Positions 1-7,391 of a stretch of 64,000 nucleotides of DNA are shown here, piece by piece (within the stretch, counting starts at the first letter, position 1; every line of letters starts with the position of its first letter). The position numbers were made by a program, and so were the translations under genes. Under the pieces are notes generated by a model, which worked only from the letters and a program-made list of their open reading frames with translations, was not told where the DNA came from and did no database searches. This DNA is from Bradyrhizobium sp. NDS-1 (GTDB taxonomy: Bacteria; Pseudomonadota; Alphaproteobacteria; Rhizobiales; Xanthobacteraceae): assembly GCF_032918005.1 (NCBI RefSeq), contig NZ_CP136628.1, positions 1,845,501 to 1,909,500 on the forward strand. Reading direction: 5' to 3'.

Positions 1-2
1 CC

Positions 3-107
3 TATGGCTATTCCAACATCGCCTGGTATCCCGACGGCACCGACGGCTGGGAGCGTGCCAAGCTTCCCACCGAAGAGGTGCAGCCGGAGCCGCGGCCGGA
101 GCAGTAG
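3..107 (+). CDS. PQQ-dependent catabolism-associated CXXCW-type protein, C-terminal end (partial)
   Basis: Only the last 34 codons are inside the window, ending at a TAG. The visible tail contains the motif YSNIAWYPDGTDGW followed by a short Pro/Glu-rich end. That segment is characteristic of the rhodanese-like CXXCW proteins encoded next to PQQ-dependent alcohol and methanol dehydrogenases; they are periplasmic and of unclear biochemical role. The CXXCW motif itself would lie upstream, outside the window. The identification rests on the tail motif and on the PQQ-associated ABC genes that follow, so it is good but not certain. It converges on the next gene, with a hairpin between them. Confidence 0.7.
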   Translation, partial: YGYSNIAWYPDGTDGWERAKLPTEEVQPEPRPEQ

Positions 108-124
108 TGATGGGCGCAGATGCC

Positions 125-152
125 CGCCTCTCCCCGTGAGCGAGGAGAGGCG
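125..152. terminator. Hairpin between convergent genes
   Basis: A perfect 9-bp stem (CGCCTCTCC pairing with GGAGAGGCG) around a 10-nt loop lies between the stop codons of the CXXCW-type gene and the CusF-like gene. There is no clear U-tract on either side, so termination is inferred from position and stem stability. Confidence 0.5.
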
Positions 153-161
153 GAGACAGGA

Positions 162-464
162 CTATTTCTGCTTCTGCAACTTCGTCAGCGTGCCGGTGCC
201 GTTCGCCTCGGTGGCGGTATAGCTCACCCTGTCGCCGGCATGGACGGCGTCCAGCATCGCGGCGTCCTTTGCCTTGAATTCCTGGAGCGCGCCGGCGCTA
301 CCTGTGCTGGCGCCGACCGTGCCCTTTTGCGCCTGCTGGATCGAGATCGTGCCGTTGAGCCGGTCGATCCGCATGACCATTCCGGTCATGTCTTCGGCAA
401 AGGCGCTGGTTGCGAGCATCGTGGCGACCGCAGCGCCCGCGAGGATGAATTTCATGGTTCCCAT
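162..464 (-). CDS. Small exported CusF-like protein
   Basis: A 100-residue protein with a signal peptide (MGTMKFILAG start, cleavage probably after TSAFA) and a single small beta-barrel-like domain. The pattern TGMVMRID, then FKAKDAAMLDAV, then AGDRVSYTAT matches the CusF/copper-binding small periplasmic family. The stretch that carries the His, Trp and Met copper ligands in CusF is replaced by a Gly/Ala/Thr-rich segment, so classical Cu(I) binding is unlikely. The start was chosen because GGGAGG sits five bases upstream of the ATG at 464; an upstream extension to 602 lacks such support. Its place beside PQQ genes suggests a periplasmic accessory role. Confidence 0.7.
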   Translation of the reverse strand: MGTMKFILAGAAVATMLATSAFAEDMTGMVMRIDRLNGTISIQQAQKGTVGASTGSAGALQEFKAKDAAMLDAVHAGDRVSYTATEANGTGTLTKLQKQK

Positions 465-612
465 CGAGGCCTCCCGATGTCCTGGATTGGAATGTCTTGG
501 ATTGACTTGGACAAGACCTCCCAAGGCGATTTGGTTCCGCCTGCTAGCGCGGCGAAAGGTTAACGATCGTGAACATAGCTCGGGAACTTTGAAGCAGCTC
601 ATGCTGCCGACC

Positions 613-1221
613 CTATTCCATTTCCTGCTGGATCACGCGGCCGAGCGCGAACAGGCGCTGGTCGATCGTGGTTGGAACCTCGCAGACGAACCGCACCACC
701 TTGTTGCGGTCCTCGAAAATGCGGGTCTTCCAGATGAGTTCGTTGCCGAGCGCCTCCACCTTGGCATCGTCACGCGGGGTGGCACCCTGAAGCGCCTGGA
801 GCTGAACTGCCTCCTCGCGGATCTTGTCGGCGGCCTCGCGCTGCTTGCGGCTGACGCGCTCCAGCCCGCTCATGACTTGCGAACGCTGGGCATTGAGCGT
901 TTCGAACAGGCCGGCGAACAGCAGCTTGGCATTCGCAGACTTGTCGGCGGAAGAGGCGGCCAAAAAGTCTTTCACCGATTTCTCGGCTTCGTCCATCGAC
1001 GTCTTGCGCGCTGACAGTTTTGCGACCAGCGCCACGATTTTCGTGTCGTTCTTCCACCTGGTCTCGGCGTCGTCGAGCGCAGGACCAGCCCAGACCGCGG
1101 CGAGCGAGATCTCCGGCACCTTGGCCTGCGTGCAGGGCCAGTTGGGGTAGCGCGGATCGGCCGCGCGGGCCGCCGTGCCGGACAGCACGAGCGCCAGAAC
1201 TGCCATCGCCAGAACCTTCAT
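613..1221 (-). CDS. Secreted protein of the PQQ-associated ABC operon, unknown function
   Basis: A 202-residue protein with a clear signal peptide (MKVLAMAVLALVLSGTAARA), then a segment with PNWPC near the mature N terminus and a mostly helical, charged body rich in Lys, Glu and Ala. Its ATG overlaps the stop of the ABC permease gene by four bases, so it is the last gene of the five-gene operon and is likely translationally coupled. I recognise no catalytic motif. Two mature-region cysteines (in PNWPC and RFVCEV) could form a disulfide. Position and export suggest a periplasmic partner of the transporter. Confidence 0.75.
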   Translation of the reverse strand: MKVLAMAVLALVLSGTAARAADPRYPNWPCTQAKVPEISLAAVWAGPALDDAETRWKNDTKIVALVAKLSARKTSMDEAEKSVKDFLAASSADKSANAKLLFAGLFETLNAQRSQVMSGLERVSRKQREAADKIREEAVQLQALQGATPRDDAKVEALGNELIWKTRIFEDRNKVVRFVCEVPTTIDQRLFALGRVIQQEME

Positions 1222-2066
1222 CCTTCGCCTCCTGCAGGCCCCCGTCGCGCCAGCCCACGCGAGGGATCATAGGCCCAAATCGCGCCGATCATGAAGACGA
1301 TTGTGCAAGCCGCGACCACCGCGAGCGAGATCCAGTTGATCTGTCCGTACAGCGCAAAACGTATCAGCTCGACTGCGTGGGTGAACGGATTGGCCTCGCA
1401 GAGATAGTACAGATAAGGACTGCCCTCCCGCACCCGCCAGAGCGGATAGAGCGCGGAGGAAGCGAAGAACATCGGGAAGATCACGAAGTTCATCACGCCG
1501 GCGAAGTTTTCGAGCTGCTTGATGCCGGAGGAGATCAGCATGCCGAGCGAACCCAGCATCAGCCCCGACAGGATCAACGCCGGCAGCACGGTGAGATAGC
1601 CCGATGACGGCGGGGTGATGTCCCAGAACCAGGCGATCAGCAGGAACGCATAGACCTGGAGCAACGACACCGCGGTGCCTGCCAGCAGCTTGCAGAACAG
1701 CAAGAACCCGCGCGGCAGCGGGCTCACCAGCAGCGTGCGCATGTTGCCCATTTCGCGGTCATAGACCATCGAGAGCGAGGATTGCATGCCGTTGAAGAGC
1801 TGGATCATCGCCATCAGACCGGGCGCGATATACACCTCGTAGAGGATATAGGTTTCGTAGGGCGGGATGATGGAGATGCCGAGCACCTGGCGGAAGCCGG
1901 CGGCGAAGATGAACAGCCACACCAGCGGCCGCACCAGCGCCGAGACGAAGCGCTCGCGCTGATGCAGGAAGCGCAATCCCTCGCGCCAGACGATGCCGGT
2001 GAGGCAGGTCATGTACTCGGCGGCCGAGAAGCCGCGCGGCGCGTCACGCGTGGTGATGCTGCTCAT
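1218..2066 (-). CDS. ABC-2 type permease, PQQ-dependent alcohol oxidation system
   Basis: A 282-residue integral membrane protein with about six hydrophobic segments, among them stretches around GLMAMIQLFNGMQSSLSMVYDREMG and LISSGIKQLENFAGVMNFVIFPMFFASSALYPLW. The latter is typical of ABC-2 (exporter-type) permeases. It belongs to the family found with quinoprotein alcohol dehydrogenases (PedC-like). Its start overlaps the stop of the ATPase gene by four bases and its stop overlaps the next gene likewise. ABC-2 permeases normally export or extract substrates, yet this operon also encodes an import-type binding protein, so the transport direction is open. Confidence 0.88.
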   Translation of the reverse strand: MSSITTRDAPRGFSAAEYMTCLTGIVWREGLRFLHQRERFVSALVRPLVWLFIFAAGFRQVLGISIIPPYETYILYEVYIAPGLMAMIQLFNGMQSSLSMVYDREMGNMRTLLVSPLPRGFLLFCKLLAGTAVSLLQVYAFLLIAWFWDITPPSSGYLTVLPALILSGLMLGSLGMLISSGIKQLENFAGVMNFVIFPMFFASSALYPLWRVREGSPYLYYLCEANPFTHAVELIRFALYGQINWISLAVVAACTIVFMIGAIWAYDPSRGLARRGPAGGEG

Positions 2067-2869
2067 GCGCCGCCTCCCGGCATGGTTTGCGCGCCGGTCA
2101 GGCGCATGAAGGCGGTGTTGACGTCCTGCACGCCGGCCTCCGCGATGACGCGGCTCATCGGCCCCCGCGCCAGCACCTTGCCCTGGTGCAGCACCACGAG
2201 GTCGTCGCTCGGCATGATCTCGTCGAACAGGTGCGTCGCCCAGAGCACGCCGATGCCTTGTTCGGTCACGAGCTGGCGGACCTGGCTGATGATGTCGGCG
2301 CGCGCCTTGACGTCCAGGCCGACGGTCGGCTCGTCGAGCAGCAGCAGCCGGGGCCGGTGCAGCAGCGCGCGGGCGATCTCCAGACGCCGCATCTGCCCGC
2401 CCGAGAGATCGCGCACCTTGCTGCCGGCGCGGTCTTCGAGCCCGATGCGGCCGAGCAGCTCGGCGCTGCGCGCGGCCGCCTCGCGCCGGCTGATGCCGTG
2501 GAGTGCGGCGTGGTAGAGCAAATTCTGCGTCAACGACAGGTCGAGATCGAGCGTGCGCGGCTGGAACACGACCCCCAGCAGCCGCAGCGCTTCGCCGGGG
2601 CTTTTGCCGATGTCATGGCCGAAAATGCCGACGCGGCCGGACTGAATGCCGAACAGGCGCGTGACGAGCGAAAACAACGTGCTCTTGCCGGCACCGTTGA
2701 GGCCGAGCAGGGCCGTGAAGCTCGCCGGCTGCACATTGAAAGAGACGTCGATCAACGCGCGGCGTGGCCCATAGGCATGGCTGACACCGTCGATCGACAG
2801 TGCCGGCGCCCCGGCCGATTCCAGCCCCGGCGTCTCACGCGGTTCGGCGATGGGGGCAGGGCTGATCAT
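2063..2869 (-). CDS. ABC transporter ATP-binding protein, PQQ-dependent alcohol oxidation system
   Basis: A 268-residue nucleotide-binding subunit. The Walker A motif GLNGAGKST is at residues 56-64, the Q-loop region reads GVVFQPRTLDLDLS, the signature is LSGGQMRRLEIA, and the Walker B/D-loop is LLLLDEPTVGLD. A short Pro/Ala-rich N-terminal extension precedes the domain. It pairs with the ABC-2 permease downstream and overlaps both neighbours by four bases. The combination with the beta-propeller and binding protein matches the PQQ-dependent alcohol dehydrogenase-associated ABC system; the substrate of that system is not settled. Confidence 0.92.
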   Translation of the reverse strand: MISPAPIAEPRETPGLESAGAPALSIDGVSHAYGPRRALIDVSFNVQPASFTALLGLNGAGKSTLFSLVTRLFGIQSGRVGIFGHDIGKSPGEALRLLGVVFQPRTLDLDLSLTQNLLYHAALHGISRREAAARSAELLGRIGLEDRAGSKVRDLSGGQMRRLEIARALLHRPRLLLLDEPTVGLDVKARADIISQVRQLVTEQGIGVLWATHLFDEIMPSDDLVVLHQGKVLARGPMSRVIAEAGVQDVNTAFMRLTGAQTMPGGGA

Positions 2870-3846
2870 GGCGCGATCGCGACGCCCCAGGGCAGCTCGC
2901 CGACCTGAATGGTCTTGATTACCTTTTGCGCGGCGACGTCGATGACGGAAACGTCGTTCGACACGCCGTTGGTGGTGAGCAGGTATTTCTCATCGGGCGT
3001 GAACGCCACGTGCCAGACCCGCTGCCCGACCAGGAGATATTTCGTCACCTTGCGCGTGGCGACATCGACCACGGCGATGCGGTTGGCGGGGCCGAGCGCG
3101 ACGAAGGCGGTCTTGTCGTCCTTGGTCATGCCGATGCCGACCGGCTGGATCGCCTCTTTCCGCAGGCCCGGAATCTCGAACGTGACCTTGCCGATCACCT
3201 CGTGCTTCTTCGGGTCGATGATCGAGACGGTGCCGCCGATCTCGGAGGACACCCACACTTCCGAACTGTCGTGCTTGAACTCGGCAAAGCGCGGCCGGGC
3301 GTCGACCAGCACGTTGGCGACGATCTGGCGCGAGGCCGTGTCGATGAAATGCGCCATGTTGGTCGTCTCGGACGTGTTGATCAGCGTCTTGCCGTCGGGG
3401 CTGATGGTCATGCCCTCGGGCTCGACGCCGACCTGAATGTCACCGAGCCGGGCGCGCTTCTCGAGATCGATCACGGTCACCGTGTTGTCGTTCTCGTTGG
3501 CGACATAGAGGATCTTGCCGGCGGCATCCTGGGCGAATAATTCCGGGTCGGGTCCGGAGGGCAGGCTGTCCACGACGCTGTGCGTCTTGGCGTCGATCAT
3601 CTGGATGGTGTCGTCGTCGCCGACGGCGACCATCACGAACTTGCCGTCGCGCGTGAGATCGATGCCGCGCGGGCGCTGGCCGACCTTGATCGTCTTGGTC
3701 ACGGTCCAGCTGTTGGTGTCGATCACCGTCACCGTGTTGCTCTTCTCGTTCGAGACATAGGCGATGAACGCATGCGCGGGCGCGGCCGCCAGCGCCAGTC
3801 CGGAGAGAAGCCCAACACGCCACATGCGCAACATCCGCGTCCTCAT
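2866..3846 (-). CDS. YVTN-type beta-propeller protein of the PQQ system
   Basis: A 326-residue periplasmic protein: signal peptide (MRTRMLRMWRVGLLSGLALAAAPAHA), then tandem beta-propeller repeats, each with a variant of YVSNEKSNTVTVID or YVANENDNTVTVID and a following GD-QVG element. This is the PQQ-catabolism-associated propeller family, made of YVTN repeats that mimic quinoprotein blades but lack a PQQ active site. The ATG overlaps the stop of the substrate-binding gene by four bases, which fixes the start against a much longer open frame. It may act as a scaffold or ligand-binding partner in the periplasm. Confidence 0.9.
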   Translation of the reverse strand: MRTRMLRMWRVGLLSGLALAAAPAHAFIAYVSNEKSNTVTVIDTNSWTVTKTIKVGQRPRGIDLTRDGKFVMVAVGDDDTIQMIDAKTHSVVDSLPSGPDPELFAQDAAGKILYVANENDNTVTVIDLEKRARLGDIQVGVEPEGMTISPDGKTLINTSETTNMAHFIDTASRQIVANVLVDARPRFAEFKHDSSEVWVSSEIGGTVSIIDPKKHEVIGKVTFEIPGLRKEAIQPVGIGMTKDDKTAFVALGPANRIAVVDVATRKVTKYLLVGQRVWHVAFTPDEKYLLTTNGVSNDVSVIDVAAQKVIKTIQVGELPWGVAIAP

Positions 3847-5024
3847 TTCAGCTTGCATTTGCTCTCCGGACGATCGTAGCCGAGCGTGTCGAGCTCGGAG
3901 ACTTGGTGCAGAAAACCTTCCTGCGGCGAGACTGACACCACCATGCGGCCGTCGACCAGGAGGATCGGCTGACGCAGCTGGAGATTCCAGTCGCGCAAGG
4001 TGAGGCGCGTGCCCTTGAAGGCGGCGACCGAGAAGTCCGGGCCCTTGATGAAGTCGGTCACCTTTTTCACGTCGCCGGAACTGGTGCGCGAGGTGGCCTC
4101 GCCGATCATGCGCACCGCGGTCCAGGCCTGCATATCGAGCGCGGTCATCCGCCGCGCGTTCAGCTTGACGAAGCGGTTCTGGATCTGGATGGCGCCCCAC
4201 TGGTCCTGCGCGGCGTCCCAGCTGCGCGGCACGAGCCCGGCCGAGCCCGCGACCGGTCGCGGATCCCAAATGCGATAGGGCAGGTAGGCGCCGAACACCT
4301 CGCTCTCGTCGGCGGCGACCAGCACGTCATAGGCGGGCGCCTGCTGCGTGAATACCGGCATCTGGCGCTGGATCAGCGTGACGCCGCTGTCGGTGCGGCG
4401 TGCGCCGCCCTTGTCCTCGAAGGTGCGCTCCTGCACGATCTTGGCGCCGAACCGCGTCGCGGTGCGCCTCAGCGCATCGGCGAACAGCTTGTCCTCGTCA
4501 TGCGAGCCGACCACCAGCAGCCAGCGCGACCACTTCTTCCACACCAGGTATTGCCCGAGTGCATCGGCCAGCATCGCGCGCGTCGGCGCGGTGTGGATCA
4601 CATTGCCGCGGCAATCGGCCTCGCGCAGCCGCTCGTCGATTGCACCGACGTTGAACAGAAGCGTGCCGCGATCGCGCAGGGCGTCCGAGACCTTTAGCAG
4701 AGCATCGGCGGGCAGGTCGGCGATGATGAAGCCGTTCTTCTCCGCGAGCGCGGCCGCGGCCTGGACCGGGTCCTCACCTTCCTTGATGCGCCGTTCTGCC
4801 AGCGCAAAGCGTTGGCCCAGAAATTTCCCGGTGGTGTTGTTGTCCTCGATGGCGAGGCGGGCTCCGGCGAGGCCGTCATTCTCCGCGGGCAGATCGACCA
4901 GCGATAGCGTCGATCGGGAAGCGGCGAGGCCGAGATAGCCGACGCCGATCAGGGCAGGCTCCGCCGCGAGCGCGCTCGTCGCAGCGAGACCAAAGCCGAT
5001 CAGACCGGCCAGCCATCGGATCAT
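3843..5024 (-). CDS. Periplasmic substrate-binding protein, PQQ-dependent alcohol oxidation system
   Basis: A 393-residue protein with a signal peptide (MIRWLAGLIGFGLAATSALA) followed by a type I periplasmic-binding fold like that of branched-chain amino-acid binding proteins (GARLAIEDNNTTGKFLGQRF, then RWLLVVGSHDED). It is the first gene of the five-gene operon. The start was set at 5024 because GGAGGA lies just upstream of that ATG; a longer frame to 5108 begins without a signal peptide. It belongs to the family annotated as the binding component of the PQQ-linked ABC system, where the ligand (alcohol, PQQ, or a metal complex) remains undetermined. Confidence 0.88.
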   Translation of the reverse strand: MIRWLAGLIGFGLAATSALAAEPALIGVGYLGLAASRSTLSLVDLPAENDGLAGARLAIEDNNTTGKFLGQRFALAERRIKEGEDPVQAAAALAEKNGFIIADLPADALLKVSDALRDRGTLLFNVGAIDERLREADCRGNVIHTAPTRAMLADALGQYLVWKKWSRWLLVVGSHDEDKLFADALRRTATRFGAKIVQERTFEDKGGARRTDSGVTLIQRQMPVFTQQAPAYDVLVAADESEVFGAYLPYRIWDPRPVAGSAGLVPRSWDAAQDQWGAIQIQNRFVKLNARRMTALDMQAWTAVRMIGEATSRTSSGDVKKVTDFIKGPDFSVAAFKGTRLTLRDWNLQLRQPILLVDGRMVVSVSPQEGFLHQVSELDTLGYDRPESKCKLK

Positions 5025-5152
5025 GTTTCCTCCAAGAGTTCTCCCCCGCTTGACCGCCGGTAGAGAATTGTCTCTGCTAAAGCATGACCGATTTGTCAGG
5101 GCATGCAACCCCGCATTTCGTCCCCGCGCGCACGAGGACCGGAATCACGATC

Positions 5153-5656
5153 ATGCGAGCGCTGATAGGTTTCGCGGCTTTGCTGTTGACGGGCTCGGTC
5201 GCGCTCGCCGACCCGCCGAAACTCGCGGTGTTCGATTTCGAGCTGATCGACACCAGCCTGCCCGGCGAGTTCTATGGCTCCAGGCCGGAAGAGGCGCGGC
5301 TGTTACGCATCAGCGAGCAGCTGCGCAAGGAATTGGCCGATTCCGGCAGGTTCCAGGTGCTCGACATCGCGCCGGTCAGGGACGCGGCCCGTCAGGCCAA
5401 TTTGCAGGCTTGCGGCGGCTGCGATCTCAAGCTTGCCGGGCAGCTGGGAGCAGACCTGGAGATCACCGGCATGGTACAGAAGGTCTCGAACCTGATCATC
5501 AACCTCAACATCTATCTGCGCGACGTGAAGACCGGCAACATGATCGCCGCCGCCAGCGCCGACATGCGCGGCAACACGGATGAAGCCTGGACGCGCACGA
5601 TGAGCTATCTGATCCGCAACCGGTTGCTGGCCCCGAACTACGGGAGGCGGGAGTAG
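5153..5656 (+). CDS. DUF3280/DUF2380-like exported protein
   Basis: A 167-residue protein with a signal peptide (MRALIGFAALLLTGSVALA) and the family pattern KLAVFDFELIDTSLPGEFYG near the mature N terminus, then RLLRISEQLRKELADSGRF and a Cys pair in ACGGCD. Such proteins recur in PQQ-alcohol dehydrogenase loci; the function is unknown. It is transcribed divergently from the ABC operon, sharing a 128-bp intergenic region, and ends four bases before the convergent formylglutathione hydrolase gene. An upstream ATG at 5084 would add 23 residues ahead of the signal peptide and is less likely. Confidence 0.8.
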   Translation: MRALIGFAALLLTGSVALADPPKLAVFDFELIDTSLPGEFYGSRPEEARLLRISEQLRKELADSGRFQVLDIAPVRDAARQANLQACGGCDLKLAGQLGADLEITGMVQKVSNLIINLNIYLRDVKTGNMIAAASADMRGNTDEAWTRTMSYLIRNRLLAPNYGRRE

Positions 5657-5660
5657 GGGA

Positions 5661-6506
5661 TCACCCCTTCAATTTCTCCGCATGCCAGTGCAGATGATCG
5701 CCCATGAAGGTCGAGATGAAATAATAGCTGTGATCGTAGCCCGCCTGCCGTCGCAGCGTCAGCGGGATGCTCGCCTTGGTGCAGGCGGCTTCGAGCAGCT
5801 CCGGCTTGAGCTGTTCTTTCAGGAAGTTGTCGGCTTCGCCGACATCGACCAGGAAGCCGGAAAACTTCGCGCCATCCTCGATCAGCGCCACCGTGTCGTG
5901 GCCGCGCCAGGTGTCCTTGTTCGCTCCGAGATAACCGGTCAACGCCTTGATGCCCCAGGGCACCAGCGAGGGCGCCACGATCGGCGCGAAAGCGCTAGCC
6001 GCCCGAAAACGGTGCGGGTTGCGCAGCGCCACCGTCAATGCGCCGTGACCGCCCATCGAATGGCCCATCACCGATTGCCGCTTGGCATCGACCGGAAAGT
6101 TCTCGGCGACCAGCTTCGGCAGCTCGTCGGTCACATAGCTCCACATGCGATAATTGCGCGCAAACGGCTCCTGCGTCGCATCGACATAGAAGCCGGCACC
6201 CAGGCCGAAATCATAGGCATTGTTGGCATCGCCGGGCACGTCGGGCCCGCGCGGTGAGGTGTCGGGCGCGACGAAGATCAGGCCGAGCTCGGCGCAGGCT
6301 TTGCGGAATTCGCCCTTCTCGGTGACGTTGGCATGGGTGCAGGTGAGGCCGGAGAGGTACCACACGACGGGCAGCCTGGCGCCCTCGGCATGCGGGGGAA
6401 CATAGACCGAGAACACCATGTCGGTGCCGGTCGCCTGGCTCGCATGGCGATAGACGCCCTGCACGCCGCCATAGGATTTGTTTGTCGAGACAGTCTGGAT
6501 CGTCAT
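5661..6506 (-). CDS. fghA: S-formylglutathione hydrolase
   Basis: A 281-residue cytosolic esterase D family enzyme that hydrolyses S-formylglutathione to formate and glutathione, the second step of glutathione-dependent formaldehyde oxidation. The nucleophile elbow is GHSMGGHGAL with Ser150; the family pattern VVWYLSGLTCTHANVTEKGEF is intact, as is the C-terminal region with the catalytic His (GYDHSYYFI). Length matches the family. Its position beside PQQ alcohol oxidation genes fits detoxification of the formaldehyde made by a methanol dehydrogenase outside the window, and the vanillate demethylase encoded later would also feed this pathway. Confidence 0.95.
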   Translation of the reverse strand: MTIQTVSTNKSYGGVQGVYRHASQATGTDMVFSVYVPPHAEGARLPVVWYLSGLTCTHANVTEKGEFRKACAELGLIFVAPDTSPRGPDVPGDANNAYDFGLGAGFYVDATQEPFARNYRMWSYVTDELPKLVAENFPVDAKRQSVMGHSMGGHGALTVALRNPHRFRAASAFAPIVAPSLVPWGIKALTGYLGANKDTWRGHDTVALIEDGAKFSGFLVDVGEADNFLKEQLKPELLEAACTKASIPLTLRRQAGYDHSYYFISTFMGDHLHWHAEKLKG

Positions 6507-6575
6507 GCCTTAGAGCTCCTTGGCATCTCACCGCATCAGCATTGCAACGCTTATGTGACCGAATTTATGGCGTCG

Positions 6576-7196
6576 TCAGGCGACGCCGCTGTCGATCGCC
6601 AGCCGCACCAGCTCGACGGAGGTCTTCACCCCGAGCTTCTGGCGCATGATGGACGAGGTGTTGGCCACCGTCTTGTAGGACGATTGCACCAGCCAGGCGA
6701 TCTCGGACAGGCTCTTGCCGGCGCTGAGCAGCCGCAGGATCTCCATTTCGCGCGCATTCAGCTTCGACAGCGGGCTTTGCGCCAGCGTCGGCCCCGCAAA
6801 GGCGATGCTGCGCGCGATCGCGGTCGGAAGGTAGGTGCCGCCGCCGCCGACGGCGCGGATTGCCTCGACGAGGTCGTCGGGATCGCCGGTCTTGGAGACG
6901 TAACCCTTGGCGCCGCATTCGATCGCGCGCGCGGCAAAGGCCGGGTCGTCGTTCATGCTGAACATGATGATGCGGGCCTCGGGCGCGCGCTCGAGGATGC
7001 GGCGGGCGAGCTCGAATCCGGAGACGGTCGGCAAATTGATGTCGATGATGCAGAGGTCGGGGCGCTCGACGATGAAGACGCACTCGCCGTCCTCGGCGTC
7101 GGCGGCCTCCAGAATCTCGATCTCGCCCTCGTCGGCCAGCACGGCGCGACAGCCGGAGGCGACAATGGGATGATCGTCGACGATCAGAATGCGCAT
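6576..7196 (-). CDS. NarL/FixJ-family response regulator, FlhR/ExaE-like
   Basis: A 206-residue two-component regulator. The receiver domain starts MRILIVDDHPIV, with phosphoacceptor Asp52 in CIIDINLP and the conserved Lys in GYVSKTG. The C-terminal LuxR-type HTH runs from LNAREMEILRLLSAGKSLSEIAWLVQ through KTVANTSSIM. The start at 7196 begins directly at the receiver; 28 extra upstream codons have no domain. It is divergent from the histidine kinase gene. By context it resembles FlhR or ExaE, which control methanol, formaldehyde or quinoprotein ethanol oxidation genes; that assignment is inferred from the neighbours. Confidence 0.88.
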   Translation of the reverse strand: MRILIVDDHPIVASGCRAVLADEGEIEILEAADAEDGECVFIVERPDLCIIDINLPTVSGFELARRILERAPEARIIMFSMNDDPAFAARAIECGAKGYVSKTGDPDDLVEAIRAVGGGGTYLPTAIARSIAFAGPTLAQSPLSKLNAREMEILRLLSAGKSLSEIAWLVQSSYKTVANTSSIMRQKLGVKTSVELVRLAIDSGVA

Positions 7197-7391
7197 AGGC
7201 GTTTCCCTGTGACAGCGCCGGCCTGTTGTCGCGCCGCATGATACCGAACATGGCGCCGCGCGGGTCTCATGTCGCCTCATGCAACCCGGCCGGGATTGCT
7301 GTACGCTTCCGATTAGATATCCGCAGCTTCCCCTCTGTCAACGTCATCGGGCAGGCGCGGGCCAAACCTTCGCGGGGCACGAGCGATACCA

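Noticed and set aside
162..602. Longer form of the CusF-like protein starting at 602
   Set aside because: The first 46 residues are Arg/Ser-rich without a signal peptide, while the internal ATG at 464 has a strong ribosome-binding site and starts a proper signal peptide.
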